In this document: positions 21,285-34,384 of the stretch, one piece after another
Numbering within the stretch: position 1 is the stretch's first letter
How the letters are laid out: each line of letters opens with the position of its first letter
NCBI GenBank assembly: GCA_005765155.1
Contig: VCCP01000004.1
Location: 1,612,001-1,676,000, forward strand
From: Zelopaecilomyces penicillatus
Lineage: Eukaryota > Ascomycota > Sordariomycetes > Hypocreales > Pseudodiploosporaceae
Reading direction: 5' to 3'
Length of the DNA: 64,000 nt
Notes under the pieces: model-generated
Databases searched by the model: none
Told to the model about the DNA's origin: nothing
The model's input: only the letters and a program-made list of their open reading frames with translations
Translations under genes and position numbers: made by a program

Positions 21285-24200
21285 TGTGAGAGTTGCAATG
21301 TCTTTTTGACAGTATTTAACAGTCTCTGAGGACTTGGGTAGAACTGTTGGTCCACCACTGCTCTGTTGGGCGATGGCTGTTGGGCAGTTGACACAGGTTC
21401 CTGAGATGGTCCCAAAGTGTATATGTGGAGTCTGCCCAGGGGCTGAGGATGATGAAAGTTGATTCAATCAAACTTTTATGAGTGTTTATGGGCGTTGCGT
21501 GTTGAAAAATGAAAAAGAAGAGTGAAGGAGGGAGGGTAGATATGAAGGAGGGCAGAGGGGGGAAGTGTGCTTTATACCCTGGTGCGTCGAGGAGGGAGCC
21601 TCCTGGGTCTGACCAATCACACCACACCCTTTCGACGTCCACCCCAGCCTACATCCCATGCCATCATCTTCCTCCGCGCTACCACTCCTGCAACACATCA
21701 TCTACCTACTTCATTCAACATGTCACATGCATTATAACTACTACAATCTCCTTGTCGTCGTTGTTCTTGCCAGGGATCCTGTATTCCCTTACCTTCATCA
21801 CCCTGTTGATACTTGGGCCTTTCTATGGCCAGCTGCACCTTCCCAAGACACAGAGTGATGACACCTACGACAGAAGTCTTCAGTCAGTGCTGAAGGCTTC
21901 GAAAAACATTTGACCCTATAGACATACCATGTTGCCTACCTTCCCCTTGCTCAGTATATGGCCAACGTCGAATACTACTACAAGTGTTCAGCCACTGCCA
22001 CTTTACAACAACCTGGACGGTCTTCCGATGACGTGCAACGTGTGCGAGCTCCCGAGGGTTTGGTTTGGTGTCCTGGATATGTGTCCATTTATCATCTTCA
22101 AACACTTATTCACTTGGGAGAGTGATGTTTACGGCTCCTTCACAATCGAGTATTGTTGTGACGACACCACTTGAACAAATCTACAGGACTTCGTTGTGAA
22201 CGTTTGCTCTTGGGAGACTCAACGAAAGATACAGCACGATGACAAGTGGCTCTGGGATACTTATGAAGCAGCTGACAGACTTTGTCTAGAACTACGTCGT
22301 TTCAATTTCTCAGGATGCATATTAGCAAAAAGTGCCATGCCATCTCCGTCTACTAACATAACCATTTCTGGGGCCTGTGTAATGGCACAAATGTGGAAGC
22401 AATACATGACTGGACATCATTGGAAGACTTCATCATACTTCATATTACAACTTGTGTGAGCAAGAAGCTATACCTGATACACGATTATGGAATGCAATGC
22501 ATTACGATCCCCTGATCAGAAATCAATGTATCAGAAAGCGTGTTATCATAGAGGAGGCACCACGATTCATCTCATATCCTTGAGGAGGTTGAGACGACGT
22601 CGGGGGAAGGGTGAGGCGCTTAGTCATGCACCCTGATGGGTCCTGCTCCATCGTTTTAATTGGCTCTTGTCAAGTGACTAGGCTGAGTCATCAATGTGGC
22701 ATGCGTTGATTGGCCACCGCGCCCACAGCGACAAGCAGCTGCCTGATGACTAAGCCAATCAACTGCTATAACAGCCGAAGGATGTCATGCGTGATAGTTT
22801 CTCCTCACAAAAGTGCAAGGAATTGCATGCAAGTATGTGGGCCTAGTTCTATAGAGGAGATTCTTTCGTAGCTGATACAAAGGTGGTCCTGGTGGAAGCT
22901 GTGGCTTGGCCTGGGCGGATTTCTTGAATGTGGTCGTAATCTGTGATGCACCAACTATCCCTGGTAAAATCCGACCATGTTGAGAATACATAGTAGTATG
23001 GGTTACTGTCGAGAGATTTGAATGATACAATCATACTGTTTGGTAGGTCATGAACAAAGGCAAGGCTATCGCCTTTTTCGTAGACTACATGGGCCTATCC
23101 AAATAACCAAGCAAGAGCAGCAGCGCGATGCAAGACTAAGAGGCACCCTCTTGATCGCTTGCACAGACATACTCCAGGCAATTGTACCACAAGTGACGCT
23201 ACTACGTAAAAATTGCGACACATACTTTTTCCAACCTTCAACAGTTAGTTTTATCTTTAAAGACCATTTCACGGGTTAACCAACCACCCAAGATATTGAC
23301 TCCGCCAACGAATTCTACTACCAGCTGTTTATCAGGCTTGAAGCCAAGGTTCAGTGATATGGCTGGCTTCTAGAGTTTGAGTCGCTCGTTGCAGAAGAGA
23401 TCTGGAATTTCATGATAGAGTACAACCCAGAGGACGTATTTATTACTACGCCCATTCGGCCCCCTTTTCAATGACTTCACCCGGGCTTTCCCATTTCACT
23501 TACCCGGTGTTTTCCTTTGACGCCAGCCACGGCTTCTTTGGCAGGCTTTTTTTTTGGTCTTTCGCATAGGTCCGTATTTACTGGCCATGAAGGAGAAGAT
23601 GATGACCTTGACTTGGGTCATACCAAGAGGATCCTTGCAGACAGTGTTTGCTGATTTGTAACCGTTGACATCGATAATCTGACGCTACATAGGTAGGTTA
23701 CCATTTCCGCGGCCAGAATTTTCGCCGTCCTAACCACACATGATGAGATAATATATGCCTGCTTCCGTGGCCTCCACTGGACATGCGTTCCCCCACGACT
23801 GACTCATAAGGTCTAGCCCACGATTTCGAGTTTAAAGAAGCAGTGTCGTTTATCGTTTCGCCTGGCATCTTAAAAACGCCCCTTTTCTCATGATACCATG
23901 TAGTCATAGGCTCAACATGGCTCAGAACTCCCCATCCATTCTAGTCGTTCCCCGTGCTTTCCACAAATAAACCCCTCTCCGGTGGCCTTCGTCACGGGAT
24001 ACTAAGTCAAATAACTCTTTTTTCGTTTGATATAAAAAACGCATGAACAGGTGCCATGGGATTGGGAACCATCCAGGTCTAGCTCCGACTCGTCCTGTTA
24101 TGCTAGGAGCCAACTAACTCAATCACCGCACTGGCCGTAGCCACCGAGAAGACATATACTCAAATAGATTGCCTTGGAAGCTGGTTAAAAACGTATTGCT

Positions 24201-24513
24201 TAGACACTATACGCGCAAGCGGAACCGCATGGGTTGTTGGTTGTTTCTTCATGCGGGGAAGAGCAACTTCAGCCAACCGCATAAGGCCTCGACCTATCAA
24301 CAAACGAAGGCGTTTGAGGAGCAAAGGTAACACCGATGGTGCCTAATGCTACTTTACTTTACATCTACGCCCGCTCAAACATATGAAAACAAATATACTC
24401 TCGCTCTCTTTTTACCTTTCTTCCCCCTCTTTCTCTCTCACACTCTTCCACTCACTCTCCTCATCCGCCTACTCTACCCGCACTCTAAGCACCCCTCTTA
24501 TCAAAACTTCGCC
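21285..24513. other. Gene-poor stretch with clustered regulatory-like motifs
   Basis: More than 3 kb with no gene I can support. Short open frames (for example plus 21929-22174 and 22196-22459) show no known domain. It contains the bZIP/CCAAT site array at 22619-22762. The last 120 bp (24395-24510) are strongly CT-rich and look like the 5' UTR of the MYND gene. Confidence 0.5.
22619..22762. promoter_or_regulatory. Cluster of AP-1/Gcn4-like and CCAAT sites in a nested dyad
   Basis: Within 144 bp there are CTTAGTCAT (22619-22627), ATTGG (22659-22663), TGACTAG (22675-22681), TGAGTCA (22684-22690), TTGATTGGC (22706-22714), ATGACTAAG (22746-22754) and GCCAATCAA (22754-22762). CTTAGTCAT pairs with ATGACTAAG and TTGATTGGC with GCCAATCAA as perfect inverted repeats. 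TTAGTCA and TGAGTCA are known core sites of fungal bZIP factors (Yap1/Gcn4 type), and CCAAT is the site of the Hap complex. No confident gene lies within 1.3 kb on either side. Confidence 0.5.
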
Positions 24514-25770
24514 ATGGTCAATTCCAATAGTACAGATCGCGCCTGTATTATATGTGAGAAACCAGGCGCCCTAGACTGCGGTCGCTGCAAGTCCTCCCGC
24601 TATTGCTCGGGTGAGTGCCAGCGCAGTGACTGGCCTGTTCACAAGCTCCTCTGTGCATCGTTCTCCAGATTCGACATAACGACTCGCCCTTCAAAGACTC
24701 ACTTCCGAGGATTCGTTTTCCCCCAGGATCAGTCCAAGCCACAAGTTGTCTGGCTCGATTGTCCATGGCGCCATGACGAGGATGAGGGCGTCAAATATCA
24801 ATATCCAGACCTGAAGCCTTTCCTTGGTCCCAAGTCCTCGCCTTCGGTAATTCCTATACTGATTGACGCTATCTTGCAAAGACACCTCCCAGATACCATC
24901 CACATTTCTTATCGTGACACTTTCCTGATTGACGGCTCAAAGCCAAATCAGAGCGTTGAAGCTGTGCTTGCCACTATGCCGGGCCGGGCTCATGATTGGC
25001 GGGGTCCCATTGTTACGGTTGGCAAGGAAGGTTTGGATATGGACCCCAACAACTGTCGAGATCTTACGATGAACGATTTCCGGTACATTGCAGATTACTT
25101 GATCTCATACAATCGCTGGCCGCTGCATATTGAGACTCCTATAGTAAGATCTACTGGGGTAGTCACCAAGGGCGTCAGGATCAACTGTCTCGGCGATCGC
25201 AAGATCTTCAACAAATTACACTATGAGCCAGTAGATGTGCTCTCCACAGATCCTATTTTCAACGATTTCTGGTATCTCACCTCCGACATTGCAGATCGTA
25301 TTGGCATTCCTATCCTCACACTCCGCTGCCCCGTCAGTTTACAATGGGCCACGATGGACAAACTAGACGGGTTCGGCAGCGCCAGCCCGTATGACAATAA
25401 AGGTGCGACATATCTGCATTTATGCTGCGATCCCAAGGCAGATAACTCCTCATCAGGTCCCAGTTGGGCCTGGGCGGACCGGCAGTGGCAGAGCTTCGTT
25501 GGGAGTGCCATTGTCATACGCCGTGACAAGCAGCCGTTGCTGCCGATACATGTTGAAGCGCTTTGCACCTACTCTCAATATGAGGTCGGCCCACTCATGG
25601 GTCATTCAATTGGGGATTATGCGCCAGATGAGCCTTTGACCAGGGAAGCTGTACTTCAAATGATCTGTCGGCCAACATTTTCGATCTTCTGGGTCAAGTT
25701 TTGTCGCCAGAAATTAAAGGAGGGAGTTGAAGTTTCCGCGCCGTCTCCTTATGAGCCTGTTTCCATCTAA
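24514..25770 (+). CDS. MYND zinc-finger protein
   Basis: Single exon, 418 aa, from the ATG at 24514 in the context GCCATGG. The frame is open 56 codons further upstream, but that part is CT-rich and encodes low-complexity Leu/Pro/Phe, so I treat it as 5' UTR. A MYND finger occupies residues 10-46: CIICEKPGALDCGRC, then YCSGECQRSDW and VHKLLC, giving the Cys/His spacing of the family. MYND fingers bind proline-rich peptides. The remaining 370 residues have no SET domain or catalytic motif that I can see; similar fungal proteins of unknown role have this architecture. The function is not assignable from neighbours. Confidence 0.85.
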   Translation: MVNSNSTDRACIICEKPGALDCGRCKSSRYCSGECQRSDWPVHKLLCASFSRFDITTRPSKTHFRGFVFPQDQSKPQVVWLDCPWRHDEDEGVKYQYPDLKPFLGPKSSPSVIPILIDAILQRHLPDTIHISYRDTFLIDGSKPNQSVEAVLATMPGRAHDWRGPIVTVGKEGLDMDPNNCRDLTMNDFRYIADYLISYNRWPLHIETPIVRSTGVVTKGVRINCLGDRKIFNKLHYEPVDVLSTDPIFNDFWYLTSDIADRIGIPILTLRCPVSLQWATMDKLDGFGSASPYDNKGATYLHLCCDPKADNSSSGPSWAWADRQWQSFVGSAIVIRRDKQPLLPIHVEALCTYSQYEVGPLMGHSIGDYAPDEPLTREAVLQMICRPTFSIFWVKFCRQKLKEGVEVSAPSPYEPVSI

Positions 25771-28700
25771 GTCTCCGGCGGCACATCACATTGGGCACAT
25801 CAAAGTTGCCGTCATATAAGAAGTTGTACAATATCAATCTTCAGCAGATTTCTATTGTAGTCCTGGAGAGCATCCAGGGGTCGTTAAACTGTGGGCATAT
25901 CTAGTTGTTCTTGTCGCTGAAGGTGCTGTCGTTGATGCATTGGAACTGGGCGGTCTATTTGGCAAACTTTGACAGAAAATTGAAAAGACTGCCTTGTTTT
26001 TGTATTTAATGCGAAATCACTCACATATGTCTCATGAAAATTCGTTCGCCAAAGGTTAATTAAGTGGGGAGTGGGCGATTGACTTGTTGGATTCCATCAG
26101 AGGTTTCGTCTCCCCAGTATTATCTCAGTATGAACATTCAGCAACGATGCATGTCTGTAGTTAATAGACAAGCAAAGTTCTAGGTCATTGTCATCTTTGT
26201 GCTTGATGAAAAGAACGAAGGGGCATAGGTTGGGCGGTGAATTTGTCATTCCAGCACCGATTTAGTCGAAAAGTGATGCGATTGTTTGGTTCAGTATCAT
26301 AACGAGATAGCTATTCAGAAGAATAAAATCATCTACAATTGCCTGCTATTACTTGTAAATAAAATAAATATAAATTTGAGATCTCTATTACAAGCATAGC
26401 GGTTATAGGCGTGGACGAGCATTGTCTCGTTCCGGAATCTGGGCGAAACAGAGAACGTAATCACACAAGACTACTCTGTTCACCTTTGGACGGAACAAGA
26501 TCAATTTAGTCGTTGAGATCCGTTTGTTGTGTCCGGTAATTGCTTGGAAACTGCTTTCATTAATAATAGGAACGAATTATTCATAGACTCCGTGGATCGA
26601 ATCTCCTCGTTCCACCCCCCAATGCCACCCATTGGAGGCGCAATGTATTCCATGTCGCAGATACATTAAAAAGCCCTCAATGTTACCAAGATTGCGGATT
26701 GGAATGTTGGTTCTTCGATAATAGTACATGCACTTTGTATGTACTCATATTCATAGCTTACATACCTAACGGTTCACCGTTTTAGGTACAATCCCACATC
26801 CGACTCCTACCGTCGCGGCAGCATTGAGCAAGCCCAAGTCCTTGAAACAAGCGACAGCGACAGTTTATTGAGCTTTAGATTGCGCATTGAAAACGGAGCA
26901 TGCTTATAACCCAGGGTGAGACAAGTTGTAACCGCCACAGTGTGCTACTCGACGGTTGTAGTAAAGAGCAACATTCAGCCCTGCCATGGCGTCAAACTTG
27001 GTTTCCGAGGGCTGATGGTGACGCTTTGACAGTGTTAGTTAGTTAGTAAGTAGAGAATGGACACACTTGCAGTTATTTATGCTTGAGTTAATCTTTCTGG
27101 CATAGCTCTAGCCTAGAATCCATGCCCAGCTCGTCCTAACAAATGGTGTGGCGTGCATAAGCTGTTGGCTCTGACTCGTTAAGCTTGGACTCAAAACCGA
27201 CGAGAACGACCAACTCGGAAAACTTCACCGCCGGGATGTTTTAATGCGAGCTCGCTCTCCATGTTGATTTCAAGTCCGGGACTGGGAACGCCACAGAGGT
27301 AGTATGTGCAGAAGCGAGCAGTGTTTCTATTCCCAGATGGGATCTGCGAAACCAAAAGGTTGTGATGGCTTCGGATGACTGGTCATATGAGGCATCACGC
27401 TTTCATCCAGAATGAGGAATGAGATGTCTAGAGAGGTCTAAACGCTTTTGTCTCTTGCCTGCATTTGAGTCTTTTTCAGAATTGTTTGCAGTAGTGGGAC
27501 ACGTGGTTCAATAAGCATGTTGTGTTGTAAACAACGACTTTAGACAGACAACAACCATGCGTCAACGGAAGGTATAGGCAATTCATTACATGCCATGCAT
27601 AAGTATTGCAGATTATAGATCGGGTGAGGGAATACAATTGATGGCAGGTTGAATTGCAGCAAAATGAGGTACTGCGACCGTGTCATTGGTTGCGTCGCAC
27701 TTGATCGAAGAGTCCATTCCCCTGCATGGCTGCATGAAAATGTCACCCCAACATCTCCGATGCAAGACGACGTGAAGCGCAGAGAGAAAGAGAGAGAGGG
27801 GCCCTGTAAGCGGACAAATTAAGTCCCGGAGCAACGACATGGAAATCTAATCGATCGGCCTTGGGTATAGTATGTACGTATGTATTTGGAATCGCTATCC
27901 ACATCTTGCCAGGGTTATCATGTTTTGCTGCTAGCAACTGTTGCGTATAACCTCAAGCTTTCACGGTTCATGGCCTGGCCCCGACCGATCAACCATCCTG
28001 GCGCAGATCTAGTAGAATTTGATCAAGTCTGACATCTCTCGGGGAGTACCGGTTAGCGTCGTGAACCGTGGGCCTCCTTGCTAAGTAATTAATCCTCCGG
28101 AGAAAGCCTGCCCTGTCAATAATAAGAGGGGACTAGCGAAGAATGAATGCCTCGTTGCTGCGTGGGATGAGATGGGATGAGAGACCCGTTAGGTAGGCGA
28201 AACCCTTTGAGTAAATTTCTAGACCCAGACGCAGCGTTGAAACAAACAGTCTCGCGTCTGCCGGCGACGCTGGGCAAGGGGGAGATGGTGCTCGGGCCTC
28301 ATGGAGATCTGTTCTAGTATTAGTGTGTGTCTCTCTTTTTTGCTCTCCTTTAAGCCCATCCAACGCCATATTTAGTGCCTTCTTTCGGCTTGGCAGAGGT
28401 TGGCGCGACGCAACTTGAGTTGAAACGCTGATTGCCGACCGATCATGTTGTTAGCTCCTACAGCTAGGTAAGGTAATGTATCGACTAGAAAGTTGGCCCT
28501 GGCTCGGATTTAGGAAGGCAGAAGAACACATTCTTGAGCCGAAACCCTTTAGAACCGCAAGCCTAGTATTAGTTCGCAGCCCATCATCCACCAAACGCGG
28601 ATTAGCATCATGTACATCCATCTACACCTACACCAATTCCTCTCCTTGGGTGGTTTTTTGGCCACGCGCCGCCTCCCTGCGACCACCACATGGCATTCAC

Positions 28701-29214
28701 GTGGGGGCTGTTCATTGGGGTCTGAAATGCCTTAAAAAAGGGTTTGTGGTGAAGAAGGCCTGCAAGTCACGAATCATGCGTGCGTGTTCAGTCCGGCTCA
28801 GGCAGACAGACGACATCGACTGGCGGCCCCCTCTCTCTCCTCCCCCCTGCCCCCCTGCCCCCCTGGCCAGAAACGGTGCAGGGGTTACGGGCCTGAAGAC
28901 TGAGGGCGAAAATGCGTCCCTGCAAATGAGAAGCTGAGCCAACGACGGACGATGATGCCGAAGAGCATGGGCTGGCTGTTCAGGGCAGGGCAGGGAGGGT
29001 GCAAGGTGTCTAAGGTGGTATGTGTATGTGGGATTATCGGATCTCTTCTCGCGTGGGTCTTGCGGGGTGGGGGAATAAGAAGAACAATGGATGGATGCTG
29101 TGGAGCCGTCTTGCTGCTCGACAACAACTTATTATAATAGAGAGGCTCTTTCGTCTCTGATGAACCTAGGTTTTCATCTTGTTGTATCAGCTTACACCGG
29201 ATTACACATCAACT
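25771..29214. other. Gene-poor stretch, AT-rich
   Basis: 3.4 kb with no supported gene. AT-rich between about 25800 and 27000. Open frames after 28100 are short and unrelated to anything I recognise. A C-rich repeat of about CCCCCCTG units lies near 28835-28865. The last 100 bp should hold the P450 promoter and 5' UTR. Confidence 0.5.
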
Positions 29215-31212
29215 ATGGAGGCTCTTGAACTTACAACACCACGATTAGCCATGGGATCTCTACCACTATGCGCAGCCTCAGCTGCCGTGGGAGTGCTAGC
29301 CCATCTCTTATATTTTATCCACGGACACAAGAACATGCTGGCCCAGCAAATTGCCGTTTCTCACATCATGTCATCGAGTGCGTTGACATGGCTGTGCATC
29401 TCCTCCAAGGGATTCGTCCCGGGTCTTTTATTCGCCTGTGCCATGTCATCGTCGTATTTGGCTGGTCTCTTTGGTAGCATCCTCGTCTATCGCCTGTTCT
29501 TCCATCGCTTGAGAAGCTTCCCGGGTCCACTTACCGCCAAGATTACCAAGTTCTATGGACCTTATCTTGCCCGGGATATGCAGCTGCGGTCAGAGTGTGT
29601 TCGACTCCTTGACGAGTATGGAGATATGGTTCGCTTCGGTAAGATGCTCGACTTACACCACTCGCTCTTTGAGGGGTATCAAAGCTAAGAATGTATAGCC
29701 CCAAATGAGCTCATTATGCTCTCTGTCGATGCACTGCAGAAGATTCACGGAGCACATTCCAAGTGTTCAAAACGCAACACCCTCTACGAGACGATGGGAT
29801 ACAACGGCTGTCCCAACCTCGACTCCATGTTAGACCGTGGAGATCATCGCTGGAGAAGACAGGTCTGGGACAAAGCCATGAACACCAAAGGTACACCCAT
29901 CCAGCCAGCACAGTCCCCAGTCTATCAACTTGAATGCTCACAAGTCTTGCCTAGCTCTTGAAACCTATGAGAGGAACGCTCGTGAAGTAGTACACGAGTG
30001 GCTCGGGAAAGTCAAGTCCCTCGAGGGCCGGCCTATCAACACCTCGTTGTATGCTCTGCTGATCCCCTTTGAGAATATGGGCCGAATGGGGTTCTCCAAG
30101 AAGTTTGGATCCATCACTGCCGGCAAGGAGGATCCCATGCTGGAGCTTATTGAAGAAACCGTCTCTGCTGTTGCCAGACTTGGCAACCTTGCCTGGCCTA
30201 TTCCTTTATTTCGCACATTGGGGCTGGCAGGTGTTCACCAACAGTTTGAAAAGCTGTCTATTGATATGGCCCAGCGAAGAGTCGAGGTATGTAGCCCTGC
30301 CTACAAGTCCCCAAATAAAACCGGACTCAATACTAACAAACATGTTTCAGGCGGACGATGGCACACACGAGGATATTATGAAGTACTTCTTGCAGGACCT
30401 TCGCTCAGAAAAACCCAAGTCTGTCTATAACGCAGATGTCATGTACGCCGACGTACAGGCAGTCATGTTTGGCGGCACAGACACCATCGCCGCTGCTCTA
30501 TCCATGCTCTTCTACTGGATCGCGCGAGACCCAAAAGTCCAGAAGAAGCTTCGTGCGGAGCTGGCGCCTCTATTTGGTCGCACTATCCCTGGAGAATTTG
30601 CAAACGTTGATCTCGGCGAGGTCGACGCTGAGTACTTGAATGCGATCATCACTGAGTCGTTGAGACTGGACACACCCACTGGCAACAATGGACCCCGGAC
30701 CACGCCACCTGAAGGGTTGGAGATTGATGGCAGACACATTCCTGGCGATATTGCCGTTTATGTCCCGGTTCATGCCATGCATAGAAGTGAGTGAACGGAC
30801 ATCTCTGGACGCACATGGAAGGGTTAATTGCTAACATCTAAACTCTAGGCGCAAAATTCTTCAGAGAGCCTAATTCTTTTATCCCTGAACGATGGATCGA
30901 TCGACCCGATCTCATCATCGACAGGCGGGCATACCACCCATTCCTTCTAGGTAATAACCCCATTCTATTTATTCACGCAAAATCAGAGACCATAACTAAC
31001 AATTTCTTTTTTAAACAGGACCTTATAATTGTGTCGGAAGAAGACTCGCTCTTATGGTCCTACGGTTCGTGGCAGCATATACCGTATGGAACTACGACTT
31101 CAAGTTCGCCCCTGGCGAGGACGGCACGGCGATTCACCGCGAGCTACGGGACCAGGGCATCATCAAGGCAGGGAATCTGGAATGTGTCTTTCGAGCTAGG
31201 AAAGCTCAGTGA
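29215..31212 (+). CDS. Cytochrome P450 monooxygenase
   Basis: Heme-thiolate monooxygenase anchored in the ER. Six exons: 29215-29638, 29699-29890, 29955-30286, 30351-30786, 30849-30950 and 31019-31212; all introns are GT-AG and in phase, giving 559 aa. The N-terminus has three hydrophobic segments (about 15-30, 55-72 and 75-95) before the FPGPLTAKI hinge, more than the usual single anchor. I-helix AGxDT equivalent: MFGGTDTIAAAL. K-helix ExxR: ESLRLD. PERF equivalent: FIPERW. Heme loop FLLGPYNCVGRRLA, with the axial cysteine and tyrosine in place of the common arginine, a variant known in fungal P450s. The substrate is unknown. It stands alone; the terpene-synthase remnants lie 12 kb away, so a shared pathway is only a possibility. 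Confidence 0.95.
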
Positions 31213-33411
31213 GGGGTAAACATCTAATGAAGAGCTCTAGTTGTGAGCTTGTATGATTACGACGAGCCAGTAATTAACGGGCGCACGAGGGGGGGGAGGA
31301 AGCTCCGGGACACAAAAAGTGGAGCAGGGATCGGGGGCCGGGACCGGGCCGGGCCTAATCGGGGCAAGACCTCTTTGATGGGTTTAGCGTGGTGATCATT
31401 TTCTCGGCGTTATGGCATGGTTTGGGCTGTAGCTGGATCTACAGAGAATATTCGTCATATTGACTCATTTTTGGCTTTAATTCACATTTACCTTATCTTT
31501 TGCCATCCTCACTAGAAACTTAAGTAGTAGGAGGAGACTCTCTCTCACGTTCATCCACACACCCGCAAAGCCCCGCCTCAGTTTTCAGCGCATTCCACGC
31601 ACTTGACAGGGCTTCCCTGATTTACGAGGAAGGGGATTGGCAGGATGGCCCTTGCAATTGTGGAGCCCCTTGGCCTTGAGTTCATGCTAAAAAGAGCGAT
31701 GGAGGGTGAACGATGGCAGGTTGCGTTTTTCTTGTGTTAATCCGACTTTTCTTCTTAGGACCGTAGCCCGCTTTTCTTTTGTGTTTACTACGTACGCGTC
31801 TAGACTTTTCCGACCCCACTCGAAGCTAACTGCTTGATGGGGAAGTACTTGGCGAGTGTGAGTGAGCTGTTTTGGAATGTCCAAAGATGATGGTGGTGTA
31901 GTGCGTAGTGCGTAGAGAAACCATGGTTTGCCTAGTCAGTCCATTGAAGCACAAGAAATGTGCTGCTGAATGTCTCACCCTGCCCATTTTGTGCGCCCGT
32001 CCTGCGCTAACCTTGTCGCCTGCTTTTCGTTTAACATTTACATGATTTGTACCTGTTCAAGGAAGGGGGCTGCTGTCTGACATGCAAGGCTTGAATGTTC
32101 TTTTTGTCTGAATGCAACGTAAACCGTCTCACGGTCCACCTACCGGGGGCGTCCAAGCTGCAGAAGAAGGAAAAAAGAACATTCCCAACATCCCCCTTTA
32201 ATTCCCGGACCGTTACATTTGCGGCTCACTGCAAGATTTAAAATTGTACTGTACTGTACACGGCGACCGTGCTGCAGTAACAAACTCGAGGATTGCCCCA
32301 GGCAGCGCTCAATGGCAAACTGCAAGATTGCATGGGTATCGGCAATACTACCCACAGGCCACATGGCAAAGGACAGGAAGGGCGGGCGACGCCAGACCCT
32401 GGGTGGGCGGATGAAACTCTCTGCACTGGAAGACGTGGTTTCTGAGCATGTTGCCAAGGGTGCGATGCGTGTGTTGGTTGCATCCAATTGATAGATGCTG
32501 GTACGCCCGCAGATGGAGGAAACCCTGCTCTACCACATGGCCCACCCAGCGGCCGAGCAGGGGGTCGGTGGTAGGGCAAGCAATGAGTCGATGGGAAGCA
32601 GAAGAGTGAGAGGATGGTTGTTGGGACTGGGAAGAGGACGACCGAGTACAACTTGGAGCGAGGTTCCTTCAATCTTCCCTGCCGCAGCTTGTAATGCGCG
32701 CACGAAGTCGTAGCGATGCAAGGCCAAGCCAGTATAAGACAATAATACGTAAATATTTCGTTAACAACGTTGTCATATCTTTGTTGTGTCAGATTGCGTT
32801 GCAATGGCTAATACAAGCTTCACGCAAAATCTCAGACGAGGGAGTAAAGGTAGTGAGGCTGTGTAAAACGTGCAGGTGACTTTGTTTAGTAGGCAATACC
32901 ACACACAATAGCCAGAGAGTTGACGCTATGAATCAGAAATGATAGCTAGAACTCACTTTAATGCTTGGAAAGTCAAATTATACGACGTGCAAGAGATGTT
33001 CTGGGTTGGGGGCGAGCAGACTAGCCAAGAAATGATGCATCAGAAAAGCTGCTCGTGCGCTGCAGATCCACAGAGACATGTCTAACGAGAATAATTGCTG
33101 GGTCAATGACAAGAAGAAATACGAAGAATTAAGCCGTTGGAATCTGCGGTGAGCTAGGTATTGGAACAGACAACATTATCATTGAGCTGGCGATGAATTT
33201 GGCGGAACTAGACTACCTACTAGACGGACAGGTGAGTTGTTAACGATATCGGATGCCCTGGAAATCTATGTCTGATCTTTTAGCATATCATCCATTACAA
33301 TTCATAGTCTCCATACAAAGGGCTTGTCGGAGTGGGAATGTCAACGGTAGGTGAATGTTATCATCGGTGTCACGGAGATGTGCCCCTGTCTACAAGGTGG
33401 GAAAACCAACG

Positions 33412-33459
<48 letters not shown>

Positions 33460-34384
33460 TGCACACACTTTGACTTCCCTTATGAGCATCCCCATGACCA
33501 TCAAACCAATCCCATGACTTTCGAGTCGTGATTCTTGGTCTGCTGGACCCGTATATGCACGCCATCCGATCCAGATACCGCGTAGACCCAGTCTACAGGG
33601 ATAATCCCGTCTAGAACAGTGTATGCAACGAGTTCTACAAGGACACCTTGACATGTAAATGGAATCCTTCGCCCTCTCGAGACGTTGTTGCCGACAACAC
33701 GATTGGCAGCTGAGCGATCCGAAAACCCATGGGGGCGGCTGAAAGCGGCCGTCGTTCGTCTGCCTCCCCGGCGTTCTGCTTTGCGGCCGCAAACTGGGCG
33801 GGGTGGAAAGAGAGGGAGAGAGAAAGGATAAGTGGCCGCGCCAGGGATAGCATTGCTACGTGGATCTTGTATGCGAGGAGTCTTTTTTTGGTCACCGTTT
33901 GGATTGGAAACGGAGGAAACGGACGCAGTATTACGTTTTCCTGCATTGTAACTCTGTGCCATAATAACAGCCAACGATCCTAACCAAATCAAGCGATAAT
34001 ATTCGACAACAGAATGACAATAACTCATTGTCCTGGCACATTTAAATGAGCCAGGATCGATTATTAGAAATAAAATAAAAAGGGGACTTGCACTGTTGCA
34101 CATCTCCGAAGGCATTGCAGCACTGCAGCATAGTAGTATCACAACGTCATGGTCGTCTGCAGTAATGCAACAGCCAAGAGTTCTCTTGCATGGATAATTA
34201 TACTCAGAAAACTAAAACAGGCTGAGTATATGGAGAACAAACTGCCAGTTTAATTAGCATTTTACTGCGTATCAGTTGTGGTTATGAAACATGCCCATTT
34301 CCAGATATACTACCTATATATATCAGATGAGATAATGTGCAGTATTGTCACTATTCAACTCTCCCCTCATATATGCTGCCCAAA
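31213..34384. other. Gene-poor stretch with CA microsatellite
   Basis: 3.2 kb without a supported gene. Minus-strand open frames at 32238-32804 and 33501-34142 are long but show no domain, and the second overlaps low-complexity sequence. A CA repeat lies at 33414-33457. Confidence 0.5.
33414..33457. repeat. (CA)22 microsatellite
   Basis: An uninterrupted CA dinucleotide run of 44 bases, followed by CAAATGCACACAC. A likely polymorphic marker; no sign that it is transcribed or translated. Confidence 0.95.

Noticed and set aside
24346..24513. N-terminal extension of the MYND protein
   Set aside because: CT-rich, low-complexity sequence typical of a fungal 5' UTR; the GCCATGG context at 24514 is a better start.
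32238..32804. 188-codon open frame on the minus strand
   Set aside because: No recognisable domain, unusual composition, and overlapping frames on both strands; most likely chance.
33414..33457. CA run as a coding or regulatory element
   Set aside because: A simple microsatellite outside any supported gene; kept only as a repeat.
33501..34142. 213-codon open frame on the minus strand
   Set aside because: No motif, no plausible intron structure, and overlapping open frames on both strands; not supported as a gene.
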